Of a DNA stretch of 64,000 nt, positions 53,344 through 62,192 are shown piece after piece. The notes under the pieces are model-generated. The model saw nothing but the letters and a program-made list of their open reading frames with translations, was not told the DNA's origin and searched no databases. Position numbers and translations under genes: made by a program. Positions within the stretch are counted from its first letter, which is position 1; every line of letters starts with the position of its first letter. This DNA is from Pseudazoarcus sp963975885 (lineage in GTDB: Bacteria > Pseudomonadota > Gammaproteobacteria > Burkholderiales > Rhodocyclaceae), in contig CAXBIS010000003.1 of NCBI GenBank assembly GCA_963975885.1, positions 124,001 through 188,000 of the forward strand, in the 5' to 3' direction.

Positions 53344-53537
53344 GATGTTCGGATAGGCCAGAGAGGCGGGATTCGGATGCCCGGATTCTAGCATCCGGGC
53401 CGCTGCGCCCGGCGCTTGAACGCACATCGGCGTCGGCACTGAGGTAAGCTTGGACACATCATGCCCGTGTCACCGAAACGTAATACTGGTGCCGCACGAT
53501 GGCGGGCCACGCGCCGGCGCGCAACTCCGGAATCACG

Positions 53538-55619
53538 ATGAAACTGCCTCCGCGAACACAGAACTTCCCGTCCGAGCACTTCCTCAACCGCGAGCTTTCG
53601 CTGCTGCAGTTCCAGCGGCGCGTGCTCGCCCAGGCAGCCGACCGCGACATGCCACTGCTCGAGCGACTGCGCTTTTTGTGCATCGTGTCGAGCAACCTCG
53701 ACGAATTCTTCGAAATTCGCGTATCCGGCATCAAGGAACAGATCCGCCTGGGCATCCGCACGCCGGGCATCGACGGCAGGACACCGGAGGAACTGCTCGG
53801 CCGCGTCAGTAAGGAAGTGCATTCGCTGATCGCCGACCAGTACGAACTGCTCAACGACGACATCCTGCCGGCGCTCGAGCGCGAAGGCGTGGTGTTCCTG
53901 CGTCGCGGCGAATGGAGCGAAGCGCAGAACGCCTGGATCGAGGAATACTTCGACCGCGAAGTCATTCCGGTACTCACGCCGATCGGGCTGGATCAGGCGC
54001 ACCCGTTTCCGCGTGTGCTCAACAAGAGTCTGAACTTCGCCGTCGAACTCGAAGGGCGGGACGCCTTCGGGCGTGATTCGGGCGCGGCCATCGTACAGGC
54101 GCCGCGTGCGCTGCCGCGCGTGATCCGCCTGCCGCGCGAGATCTGCGAACACGAATACACCTTCGTGTTCCTGTCTTCGGTCATGCACGCCAACGCCAAC
54201 AAGCTGTTCACCGGCATGCGTGTGCTCGGTTGCTACCAGTTCCGGCTGACGCGCAATTCGGACCTGTTCGTCGACGAGGAAGAGGTCGAGAGCCTGATGG
54301 CCTCGCTCAAGGGCGAACTGCAACAGCGCCACTTCGGCGACGCGGTACGCCTGGAAATCGCCGACACCTGCTCGGACGAGATGGAGCAGTTCCTGCTGCA
54401 CCAGTTCCGCCTGTCCGAGGGCGACGTCTATCGCACGCCTGGCATCGTCAACCTGGTGCGCCTGATGCAGGTGCCCGATTGGGTCAATCGGCCGGATCTG
54501 AGCTTTGCACCATTCACACCGGGCATGCCGCGTGGCATCGACCCGAAGCGCGCTGACATCTTCGCCGCAATCCGCCGTCAGGACGTGCTGCTGCACCATC
54601 CGTTCCAGAGTTTCGAGCCGGTCATCGAGATCCTGCGCCAGGCGGTCGACGACCCGCAGGTACTGGCGATCAAGATGACCGTCTATCGCACCGGCACCGA
54701 GTCCGTGCTGATGGAGCTGCTTGCGCGTGCCGCGCAGAAGGGCAAGGAGGTCACGGTGGTGCTCGAGCTGATGGCGCGCTTCGACGAAGAAGCCAACATC
54801 ACGCTCGCCAACCGCCTCGAGGAAGTCGGCGCCCATGTCGTGTATGGCGTGGTCGGCTACAAGACCCACGCCAAGATGCTGATGGTCGTGCGCCGCGAGA
54901 GCGGGCGTTTGATGCGCTATGTGCATCTGGGCACCGGCAACTATCATCCGCGCACTACGCGCTTCTACACGGACTACGGCCTGATGACCTGCAATGAGGA
55001 GATCGGCGCCGACGTCGCCGAGGTCTTCAAGCAGCTCACCGGCCTGGGAAAGGCGAGTACGCTGCGCCACCTGTGGCAGGCGCCATTCGCGTTGCAGCAG
55101 AACGTGGTCGCGGCCATCCACGCCGAGGCCGAGGCCGCACGCGCCGGGCGCAAGAGCCGCATCATGGTCAAGGTCAACGCGCTGCTCGAATCCGAGACCA
55201 TCGAGGCGCTGTACGCCGCTTCGCAGGCCGGCGTGCCCATCGAACTGATCGTGCGTGGCCCGTGCGCGCTGCGCCCCGGCGTGCCGGGCTTGTCAGAGAA
55301 CATCCGCGTGCGCTCGATCGTCGGCCGCTTCCTCGAACACCACCGCATCTTCCACTTCCATGCCGGGGGCGAGGACAAGGTCTATCTGTCGAGCGCCGAC
55401 TGGATGGATCGCAACTTCTTCCGTCGCATCGAGATCGCTTTCCCCGTCCTCGACCCGAAGCTGCGTCGGCGCGTGCTGCGCGAGGGCCTGCGTGCCTATG
55501 TCGCGGACAACTCCCAGTCCTGGGAGATGCTCTCCGACGGGCGCTACCGCCGCCGTCACGCACGCGGCATCCGGCGTTCGGCCCAGGAAATGCTGCTCAA
55601 GGATCTGGCCGGGGAGTGA
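53538..55619 (+). CDS. ppk: Polyphosphate kinase 1
   Basis: Reversible synthesis of polyphosphate from ATP at the membrane. The 693-aa protein has the start region LNRELSLLQFQRRVLAQAAD, the first active histidine in YKTHAKMLMVV, HLGTGNYHPRTTRFYTDYG, and the second conserved histidine in FLEHHRIFHF. The ATG at 53538 has a GGA ribosome site; an ATG at 53499 is also in frame. It ends 9 nt from convergent relA. Confidence 0.95.
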   Translation: MKLPPRTQNFPSEHFLNRELSLLQFQRRVLAQAADRDMPLLERLRFLCIVSSNLDEFFEIRVSGIKEQIRLGIRTPGIDGRTPEELLGRVSKEVHSLIADQYELLNDDILPALEREGVVFLRRGEWSEAQNAWIEEYFDREVIPVLTPIGLDQAHPFPRVLNKSLNFAVELEGRDAFGRDSGAAIVQAPRALPRVIRLPREICEHEYTFVFLSSVMHANANKLFTGMRVLGCYQFRLTRNSDLFVDEEEVESLMASLKGELQQRHFGDAVRLEIADTCSDEMEQFLLHQFRLSEGDVYRTPGIVNLVRLMQVPDWVNRPDLSFAPFTPGMPRGIDPKRADIFAAIRRQDVLLHHPFQSFEPVIEILRQAVDDPQVLAIKMTVYRTGTESVLMELLARAAQKGKEVTVVLELMARFDEEANITLANRLEEVGAHVVYGVVGYKTHAKMLMVVRRESGRLMRYVHLGTGNYHPRTTRFYTDYGLMTCNEEIGADVAEVFKQLTGLGKASTLRHLWQAPFALQQNVVAAIHAEAEAARAGRKSRIMVKVNALLESETIEALYAASQAGVPIELIVRGPCALRPGVPGLSENIRVRSIVGRFLEHHRIFHFHAGGEDKVYLSSADWMDRNFFRRIEIAFPVLDPKLRRRVLREGLRAYVADNSQSWEMLSDGRYRRRHARGIRRSAQEMLLKDLAGE

Positions 55620-55628
55620 GCTCTACGA

Positions 55629-57830
55629 TTAGCTGCGGCGTGCGTCGATGACGCCGCCGACCCCGCGGATCAGACTGATCGCGTGCTGAATCTGCGCCAC
55701 CCCGGCAACCTCGAACGTGAAACGCATGTGCGCACGCCCCTTCTTGGTCAGCGTGTTGACGGCGGTGACGTTGATCTTGTCGCGCGAGAGCACATCCGAA
55801 ATGTCGCGCAGCAGGCCCTGACGATCACTGGCCTCGACGCTGACATCGACCGGGAACACCGACTGCGGGCCCTTGAAGGCATCTTCGCCCCATTCGGCCT
55901 CGATCACGCGTTCGGGTTCCTGACGCACCAGATTCTGGAAGGACGGGCAGTCGACCCGGTGGATGGAGACGCCACGTCCACGCGTGATGAAGCCCTGAAT
56001 CGCGTCCGGCGGCGCAGGCTTGCAGCAGCGCCCGAGCGATGTGAGCAGCTTGCCCACGCCGACGATCAGTACCTTGCCGCTGGAGCCCCCCGAACGGCTG
56101 CGCCCGACGACGATCCCCGGATCGGCCTCGGGCGGCGGCTCTTCGGCCGCGCCGCGCAACGCGTTGTGCACGGCACGCGCGCCGATCTCACCGCGGCCGG
56201 CGGCGACGAACATCATGTCGGCGTTGCGAAAGCCCAGACGTTCGGCAAGTTCCTCGATGTTGGTCTGTGTCCGGCCCTCGCGTTGCAGCTCCTTGATCAC
56301 GAAGCTCCGACCACGCGCCAGCATCTCGGATTCCTCGAGCTGGCTGAAGTACTGGCGGATCTTGGTGCGCGCCCGATGGGTCGTGGTGTAAGCCTGCTGA
56401 GCGTTGAGCCAGTCACGCGAAGGCCCGCCCTCCTTCGCCGCGACGATCTCCACCGTCTGGCCGCTCGCCAGTTGCGTGTTCAGCGGCACGAGCTGGCCGT
56501 CGACCTTGGCGCCACGGCAGCGATGCCCCAGGTCGGTGTGCAGTCGATAGGCGAAGTCCACCGGCGTCGCCCCATGCGGCAAGTCGATCACGCGCCCCTG
56601 CGGCGTCAGCAGGTAGATCGTGTCGTCTAGCGCGGCGCGACGCGACTGCTCGATCCAGTCGGCACCGCCGGCGATTTCGTCACGCCAGGACAGCAGGCTG
56701 CGAAGCAACGCGATCTTTTCGTCGTAGGCCTCGACCGCGCCGCCACCTTCCTTGTAACGCCAATGCGCGGCCACACCGAACTCGGCATGGCGGTGCATCT
56801 CGTGAGTTCGGATCTGCACCTCCAGCGCGCGTCCGTCAGCCGCGCGCACCGCGGTGTGCAGCGACTGGTAGTTGTTGCCCTTGGGCTTGCTGATGTAGTC
56901 GTCGTACTCCTCGGGAATCGGCTCCCACAGGCGATTGACGATATCGAGCACCTTGTAGCAATGATTGACCTTGCGCACCAGCACGCGCACGGCACGGATG
57001 TCATAGACCTGCTCGAAGTCGAGCTTCTTGTGCCGCATCTTGTTGTAGATGCTGTAGATGTGCTTGGGTCGTCCGTACAGGTCGGCGTCGATGCCAGCCG
57101 CATCGAGTTCGCGCCGCAGTGCCGACAGGGCCTCCTCGATGAAGGCCTCGCGTTCGGTGCGGCGCTCGTCGAGCTTGCGTGCGATCTGTTTGTAGGTGGT
57201 CGGCTCGAGAAAGCGGAAGGACAGGTCTTCGAGCTCCCATTTCAGCTGCCCCACACCCAGCCGGTTGGCCAGCGGCGCGTACAGATCGAGCGATTCGCGC
57301 GCCAGCTCCGAAGGCACCGGACTCTTGGTGTCGGCGTAATGGCGCAAGGTCTGCGTGCGTGACGCCAGCCTCAGCAACACGACACGGATGTCGGCCGCCA
57401 TTGCGAGCAGCATCTTGCGCAACGACTCGGTCTGGGCATGCACGTCGGGCGAGTCCGACTTGCCCCGCATGCGCGTGACCACGCGCAGGCCGTTGAGCTT
57501 GCGAAGGCCCTCGACGATTCCGGCCACGGAGTCGCCGAAACGCTGCGCGACCTGTTCGAGGCTTCCGGTGCGATACACCGGCACTGCGAACAGGATGGCA
57601 GCGACGCGCGCCTCGGTGTCGAGCCGCAACGAACTGCTGATCAGCGCCATCCCCAGTGCATGCGTCCACACCGATTCTCCGGTGCCAAGCACTTCGTCGC
57701 CATAGATGTCACGGGCGAGTTCGAGTGCTTCCTCGATCTGCTCGCGGGAGTCGAGTGCGAGCCCCTCGACAAGCAGTTCGATCGGTGCGGATTGAGCGTC
57801 CGGGGAAACGGCGTGAGTGACGGAAACCAT
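55629..57830 (-). CDS. relA: (p)ppGpp synthetase RelA (monofunctional type)
   Basis: Ribosome-associated stringent response synthetase. The 733-aa protein has a degenerate hydrolase domain (HD position reads AAILFAVPVYRTG instead of LLHDVVEDT), a synthetase domain (YGRPKHIYSIYNKM, GNNYQSLHTAV, LEVQIRTHEMH), TGS (IYLLTPQGRVIDLPHGATPV), and C-terminal zinc/ACT domains. The loss of the HD motif marks RelA, so a separate SpoT should exist elsewhere. Start at 57830; a possible -10 sits only 8 nt upstream. Confidence 0.94.
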   Translation of the reverse strand: MVSVTHAVSPDAQSAPIELLVEGLALDSREQIEEALELARDIYGDEVLGTGESVWTHALGMALISSSLRLDTEARVAAILFAVPVYRTGSLEQVAQRFGDSVAGIVEGLRKLNGLRVVTRMRGKSDSPDVHAQTESLRKMLLAMAADIRVVLLRLASRTQTLRHYADTKSPVPSELARESLDLYAPLANRLGVGQLKWELEDLSFRFLEPTTYKQIARKLDERRTEREAFIEEALSALRRELDAAGIDADLYGRPKHIYSIYNKMRHKKLDFEQVYDIRAVRVLVRKVNHCYKVLDIVNRLWEPIPEEYDDYISKPKGNNYQSLHTAVRAADGRALEVQIRTHEMHRHAEFGVAAHWRYKEGGGAVEAYDEKIALLRSLLSWRDEIAGGADWIEQSRRAALDDTIYLLTPQGRVIDLPHGATPVDFAYRLHTDLGHRCRGAKVDGQLVPLNTQLASGQTVEIVAAKEGGPSRDWLNAQQAYTTTHRARTKIRQYFSQLEESEMLARGRSFVIKELQREGRTQTNIEELAERLGFRNADMMFVAAGRGEIGARAVHNALRGAAEEPPPEADPGIVVGRSRSGGSSGKVLIVGVGKLLTSLGRCCKPAPPDAIQGFITRGRGVSIHRVDCPSFQNLVRQEPERVIEAEWGEDAFKGPQSVFPVDVSVEASDRQGLLRDISDVLSRDKINVTAVNTLTKKGRAHMRFTFEVAGVAQIQHAISLIRGVGGVIDARRS

Positions 57831-57837
57831 GGCGGCG

Positions 57838-57846
57838 ATTATCCCA
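57838..57846 (-). promoter_or_regulatory. Candidate extended -10 just before relA
   Basis: TGGGATAAT on the reverse strand ends 7 nt before the relA ATG; it fits an extended -10. If real, transcription would begin at or near the ATG, giving a very short or absent leader. Confidence 0.38.
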
Positions 57847-57925
57847 CAAGCACCGATGTCCCAAGGTGGGTGCCGTGCGGGCACCCGCACGATATGCGAT
57901 CATCCACAGCCGCTTGTCCGCCGCC

Positions 57926-58828
57926 ATGCGAATCCCGATGCGCTTTTCCGCCCCGAGTCCCTACCTGCTGCTGACGCTGACCGTGTTGTTCTGGTCCGGC
58001 AACATGGTCGTCGGCCGTGGCATCCATGAGTCGGTGCCGCCGATCGCGCTCGCGTTCTGGCGCTGGAGCATCGCGCTGGCCTGCGTGGCTCCGCTCGCCC
58101 TGCCGCATCTGCGCACCGAATGGCCGCTGATCCGCCGCCACTGGCGTGCGCTGGTGGCACTCGGCCTGCTCGGCGTGGGCGGCTACAACACGCTGGTCTA
58201 TGTGGCGCTTGAACATACGACCGCCACCAACGCATCGCTGCTCAATTCCTTCATCCCGATCGCAACCATCGCGCTGGCCTTCGCGCTGCTGGGCCGGCGC
58301 CTGAGCCGCATCGAGGCCATCGGCGTGGTGGTCTCGCTCGCCGGCGTGCTGACCATCGTTGCGCGCGGCGATGTCCACACCCTGCTCGCACTCACGCTCA
58401 ACCGCGGCGACCTTTGGATGCTCGTCGCGGTGATGGTGTGGGGGCTGTATACGGTCGGTCTGCACTGGCGCCCGGCCATCCATCCGATGCTCTTCTTCGC
58501 CGTGTGTGCGGTGGTCGGGCTGAGCGCGCTCGCGCCGCTGTACGCGATGGAACTGGCTGCGGGCGAGCGCATCGACTTCAGCCCGCGCGCGCTTGCCGCA
58601 ATCGGCTACGTCGGCGTGTTCGCCGGCTTTCTCGGCCATGTCTTCTACAACGCCGGCGTACGCGCGGTCGGTCCCAGTCAGGGCTCGCTGTTCATCCACC
58701 TGATGCCGGTGTTCGGCACGGCGCTGGCCGCCGTCTTTCTCGGCGAGCGCCCGCAGTGGTATCACTTCGCCGGCATCGCGGCGATCCTCTCCGGCATTTA
58801 CCTGACCACTCGCTACCGCCGTGCTTGA
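57926..58828 (+). CDS. DMT superfamily (EamA) transporter
   Basis: Inner-membrane permease, 300 aa, with about ten predicted membrane segments in two EamA repeats (for example LLLTLTVLFWSGNMVVGR and GLLGVGGYNTLVYVALEHT in the first; DLWMLVAVMVWGLYTVGLHW in the second). Substrate is not predictable. ATG at 57926 is used; 57938 is an alternative. It overlaps mtfA by 8 nt. Divergent from relA across a short gap. Confidence 0.88.
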   Translation: MRIPMRFSAPSPYLLLTLTVLFWSGNMVVGRGIHESVPPIALAFWRWSIALACVAPLALPHLRTEWPLIRRHWRALVALGLLGVGGYNTLVYVALEHTTATNASLLNSFIPIATIALAFALLGRRLSRIEAIGVVVSLAGVLTIVARGDVHTLLALTLNRGDLWMLVAVMVWGLYTVGLHWRPAIHPMLFFAVCAVVGLSALAPLYAMELAAGERIDFSPRALAAIGYVGVFAGFLGHVFYNAGVRAVGPSQGSLFIHLMPVFGTALAAVFLGERPQWYHFAGIAAILSGIYLTTRYRRA

Positions 58829-59585
58829 ATTCCTGCGCCGCTGGTTCGGCCATCATCGGCCACTGATCCCGCCCGAGACCTGGGAACGGGTCGAGGCGCA
58901 CTTGCCGTTTCTCGACTTTCTCGAGGCCCGCGAACGCGCTCATCTGCGCGAACTGGCGACCGGATTCCTGGCGGAGAAGCAGTTCCACGGCGCACACGAC
59001 CTGGCGCTGGACGACGACATGATGCTGGCCATCGCATTGCAGGCGGCGCTGCCGGTATTCCGGCTCGGTCTGAGCGCGTATCGCGGCTGGGTCGGCATCG
59101 TCGTCTATCCGGGTGACATCGTGATTCCGCGTAGCGAGGTCGACGAGGCCGGCATCGTGCACGAGTTCGATGACGAGGTGCTCGGCGAGGCCTGGGAAGC
59201 CGGGCCAGTGCTGCTGTCGTGGCACGACGACGAAGATCGGCCGCGGGGCGTCAATGTCGTGATTCACGAGTTCGCGCACAAGCTCGACATGGCCAACGGC
59301 GGTGCGGATGGCCTGCCACCGTTGCCGGCCGGCATGTCGGTCGAGGACTGGGCGCACGAGTTCGGCGCAGCCTACGACGCGCTGTGCCGTCAGCTCGACA
59401 TGGGCCTGCCGACAGTGCTCGACCCGTATGCGGCCGAACACCCGGCCGAGTTCTTCGCAGTGGCTTCCGAAGCCTTTTTCGAGACCCCTCGCGAGCTGCG
59501 CACCGCCTACCCGACCGTACATGCGCAGATGGTTCGATTCTTTGGACTGAACCCTGCGGCCAACCTCGACCGACGCGACCGCTGA
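58821..59585 (+). CDS. mtfA: M90-family zinc peptidase MtfA
   Basis: Cytosolic metallopeptidase; in E. coli MtfA binds Mlc and influences the glucose PTS. The 254-aa protein has the zinc motif HEFAHKLD with upstream VNVVI, and the E of HPAEFFAVASEAFF as a likely further ligand. The start is GTG within the transporter gene end. The family is clear; the regulatory target here is unknown. Confidence 0.9.
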   Translation: MLEFLRRWFGHHRPLIPPETWERVEAHLPFLDFLEARERAHLRELATGFLAEKQFHGAHDLALDDDMMLAIALQAALPVFRLGLSAYRGWVGIVVYPGDIVIPRSEVDEAGIVHEFDDEVLGEAWEAGPVLLSWHDDEDRPRGVNVVIHEFAHKLDMANGGADGLPPLPAGMSVEDWAHEFGAAYDALCRQLDMGLPTVLDPYAAEHPAEFFAVASEAFFETPRELRTAYPTVHAQMVRFFGLNPAANLDRRDR

Positions 59586-59766
59586 ATTGCGCATTGGCCT
59601 CCATGGCGGCGTTGCGCCCGACTGCACGATTCACTGTTTGCCCCTTGTCAGCGAGGCGTCTACGCTGAGATTGCCGCGAATCGTCGCGGCGCAGGAATCC
59701 GAAAGAAGCCTGAGCGCGGTTAGCGCAACTCGCACCGGCCGCAACGGCCAACGGTGCAACCGGCAC

Positions 59767-59793
59767 GGGGGAGCGGACGTACGCCGCTCCCCC
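59767..59793. other. Strong hairpin in the leader of the host-attachment gene
   Basis: Perfect 10-bp stem GGGGGAGCGG (59767-59776) with CCGCTCCCCC (59784-59793), 7-nt loop ACGTACG, about 60 nt before the ATG at 59852. No U-tract follows, so it is more likely a leader structure than a terminator. Confidence 0.5.
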
Positions 59794-59851
59794 GGGTCGT
59801 GCTTGGACCCGGCATCTTCGGACTGGAAACAAATGATCGGAGGAACACCCG

Positions 59852-60292
59852 ATGGCAATTACCTGGATTCTGGTTGCAAACGCCAGCCTCGCCCGCGTGT
59901 ACGAACATCTGGGGCCCAAGAAAGGCATCAGGCTGGTCAAGGAACTGATCCACCCGGAAAGCCGATTGAAGAATTCCGAGCTCGTCACGGACCGACCCGG
60001 CAACATGGCGACCCACGGCAACGGCAAAGGCGCTCACACGCCCCAGACCATGCCCAAGGACCATCAAGCCAGGGTCTTCGCGCAGGAACTTGCGCAAGAG
60101 CTCTATCAGGGGAGAACCAAAAACGCTTTCGGCCGCGCCATCTTCGTCGCGCCGCCGTCCTTCATGGGCATGCTCAATGCCGAAATCGACCATCCGACGG
60201 CGCAACTCGTCACCGATCGATTTGAAAAGGACTATACGAAGTCGCCGGAGCCCAAGCTCTGCGAGCACTTGTCGACCTGCCTGTTCGTCTGA
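59852..60292 (+). CDS. Host attachment protein family (PF10116-like)
   Basis: 146-aa soluble protein similar to 'protein required for attachment to host cells' families (recollection). Seen: ITWILVANASLARVYEH start, a polar middle (RPGNMATHGNGKGAHTPQ), and a C-terminal VAPPSFMGMLNAEI region resembling RNase-like or eRF1-like folds. GGAGGAA lies before the ATG. Flanked by its own leader hairpin and a terminator, so probably monocistronic. Function in non-pathogens unknown. Confidence 0.8.
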   Translation: MAITWILVANASLARVYEHLGPKKGIRLVKELIHPESRLKNSELVTDRPGNMATHGNGKGAHTPQTMPKDHQARVFAQELAQELYQGRTKNAFGRAIFVAPPSFMGMLNAEIDHPTAQLVTDRFEKDYTKSPEPKLCEHLSTCLFV

Positions 60293-60318
60293 AACCAGTC
60301 GACGAAGCGAAAAATCGG

Positions 60319-60344
60319 AGCGGGGCCAGCAGGCCCCGCTTTTC
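60319..60344 (+). terminator. Bidirectional terminator between the host-attachment gene and thpR
   Basis: 9-bp stem AGCGGGGCC (60319-60327) with GGCCCCGCT (60332-60340), 4-nt loop, followed by TTTC forward; the reverse strand has ATTTTTC after a short gap. It lies between the two convergent genes. Confidence 0.8.
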
Positions 60345-60879
60345 ATTGCCTCGGCCAGCGGGCAAGCACCTCGTAACCCGCCCCCGTCGATTGCAGTCTT
60401 GACTCCACCAATACAAATCCATTGACCTGCCACTTCAGCGGGCACGCCAGCGCATTCCGACCGGTGTCGCAGTCCGCATTGCGCAGCAAGGTGACGTGCG
60501 GCACGAAGGGCCGACGCTCGAGCGCCATGCCCGCTTCTTCCAGCTCGGCGCGCAAGGACTCGACCAGCGAGACAAGCGCGACGCCCGGCTCGGCCGGGCC
60601 GGCCCACACGATGTGCTTCTTCTGCCACTGACCGAGCGTGTCGATCGACAGCTCGATCCGGGGCACGCGCACGCGATCGCCCGCCGCGACCAGATCCGCG
60701 ATGCGCGTACGCTCGATGGTGCCGACGAAGGCCAGCGTCAGGTGCAGCGTCTCGGGGCGCATCAGGCGCCCGGCAAATCGCTTGTGTGCCTCACTCGCGA
60801 TGTGCGCGAGCGATTCGGCCGTGGTCGTACCCGGCCACAGCGCGAAGAACACCCGGGCGCGTTCCGCCTCAGCCGCCAT
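60343..60879 (-). CDS. thpR: RNA 2',3'-cyclic phosphodiesterase (2'-5' RNA ligase family)
   Basis: 2H phosphoesterase, 178 aa. Both HxTx motifs are seen: HLTLAFVG and HVTLLRN. It acts on 2',3'-cyclic RNA ends and can ligate 2'-5' in vitro. The start overlaps the ispF end by 11 nt, so it is co-transcribed with ispD-ispF. The biological substrate is unknown. Confidence 0.92.
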   Translation of the reverse strand: MAAEAERARVFFALWPGTTTAESLAHIASEAHKRFAGRLMRPETLHLTLAFVGTIERTRIADLVAAGDRVRVPRIELSIDTLGQWQKKHIVWAGPAEPGVALVSLVESLRAELEEAGMALERRPFVPHVTLLRNADCDTGRNALACPLKWQVNGFVLVESRLQSTGAGYEVLARWPRQ

Positions 60880-61372
60880 CCTCGAACTGCCGCTCGAGCA
60901 GCACGACGACCTGCGCTGCGATGCCTTCGCCGCGACCGGTGAAGCCGAGCCCCTCGGTGGTCTTGCCCTTGATGTTGACCGCCGAGCGCGCGATGCTCAG
61001 ATCGGAGGCGATGTTCTCAACCATTTGTGCCGCGTGCGGCAGGATCTTCGGCGCCTGGCAGATGACTGTCGCATCGACGTTGACCACCGCATAACGCGCA
61101 TCGCGCACACGCCCGAAGGCCGCACGCAGCAGTTCGCGGCTGTCCGCACCGGCATAGCGCGCGTCGCTGTCGGGAAACAGTCGTCCGATGTCACCCAGCC
61201 CCGCGGCGCCGAGGAGCGCGTCGGTGAGCGCATGCAGCAGCACGTCTGCGTCCGAGTGCCCGAGCAGCCCGAGAGGGTAGGGAATGGTCACGCCACCGAT
61301 GATCAGCGGCCGGTCGGGTACCAGGGCATGGACATCGAAGCCCTGGCCGATACGAAGCGGAGTCGTCGTCAT
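60869..61372 (-). CDS. ispF: 2-C-methyl-D-erythritol 2,4-cyclodiphosphate synthase
   Basis: Fifth step of the MEP isoprenoid pathway. The 167-aa protein has zinc ligands in GFDVHAL (Asp, His) and LLGHSDADVLLHALTDALLG, and the GKTTEGLGFTGRGEGIAAQ end. It begins 4 nt after the ispD stop. Confidence 0.96.
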   Translation of the reverse strand: MTTTPLRIGQGFDVHALVPDRPLIIGGVTIPYPLGLLGHSDADVLLHALTDALLGAAGLGDIGRLFPDSDARYAGADSRELLRAAFGRVRDARYAVVNVDATVICQAPKILPHAAQMVENIASDLSIARSAVNIKGKTTEGLGFTGRGEGIAAQVVVLLERQFEDGG

Positions 61373-61376
61373 CAGT

Positions 61377-62087
61377 TCATCGCGCCGCCTCGCGGCGGCT
61401 CTCCAGAATGTGTTCGGCCAGGTACAGGTCGACCGGCCAGGTCACCTTGAGGTTGGACGCATCACCTTGCACCAGCTTCGGATGCAGGCCGGCGGCCTCG
61501 ATCGCGCCGGCTTCGTCGGTGACCTCCGTGGCGTCTTCGAGCGCGCGGCGCAGCATCACGTGACGGAACATCTGCGGTGTCTGCGCCTGCCACAGGCGCT
61601 CGCGCGATACGGTTTCGAGCGCACGACCGTGGCCGTCGGCGCGCTTGAGCGTATCGGCCACCGGCAAGGCGAGCAGACCGCCGACCTCGTCGCCTTCGAG
61701 CGCGTCGATCAGCCGTTGCACGTCCCACGGCGCGATGCACGGGCGTGCCGCGTCATGTACCAGCACCCAGTCGCCCTGCTCGAGTTCGCCGGCGATCGCG
61801 CGCAGGCCGCCGAGTACGCTCGCCGCGCGCGTCGCACCACCGCAGAACAGCGGCACCAGCTTGGGGCCGAGCCCGCTCCAGTCGTGGCGCCCCCACTCGG
61901 GGTCGTCGACCGAGAGCACGACGAAGACCTTCTCGATCGCATCGACCGCGCACAGCGCGGCCAGCGTGTGCGCGATCATCGGGCGACCGGCCAGCGGCAG
62001 ATACTGCTTGGGCAGTGGCGCGCCGAAGCGGGTGCCGGTTCCGGCGGCCGGGACAAGGGCGATGTGGCGACTTGCGTGTTCGTTCAT
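61377..62087 (-). CDS. ispD: 2-C-methyl-D-erythritol 4-phosphate cytidylyltransferase
   Basis: Third step of the MEP pathway, forming CDP-methylerythritol. The 236-aa protein has the nucleotide-binding ALVPAAGTGTRFGAPLPKQY, VHDAARPCI and the AQTPQMFR motif. The ATG at 62087 is preferred over 62129. ispD-ispF order is standard. Divergent from amrB. Confidence 0.95.
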   Translation of the reverse strand: MNEHASRHIALVPAAGTGTRFGAPLPKQYLPLAGRPMIAHTLAALCAVDAIEKVFVVLSVDDPEWGRHDWSGLGPKLVPLFCGGATRAASVLGGLRAIAGELEQGDWVLVHDAARPCIAPWDVQRLIDALEGDEVGGLLALPVADTLKRADGHGRALETVSRERLWQAQTPQMFRHVMLRRALEDATEVTDEAGAIEAAGLHPKLVQGDASNLKVTWPVDLYLAEHILESRREAAR

Positions 62088-62145
62088 TGGCGCGATTCTA
62101 ATGCAGTGGCGAGCGCGACGCCCCGGCAAGCGTGCGCAGGCTTTC

Positions 62146-62151
62146 TATAAT
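62146..62151 (+). promoter_or_regulatory. Consensus -10 (TATAAT) before amrB
   Basis: TATAAT 41 nt before the amrB ATG in the ispD/amrB divergent gap. A good -35 is not seen at 16-18 nt, so the promoter may need an activator or have a weak -35. Confidence 0.45.
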
Positions 62152-62192
62152 GAGTCTCGACCCGAAAGAAGTTCGACTTCGGAAGGAAGATC

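Noticed and set aside
53344..53537. A Pho-box-like stretch between ppx and ppk
   Set aside because: GTGTCAC appears once, but the second half at the right 11-nt spacing does not match, so PhoB control cannot be claimed.
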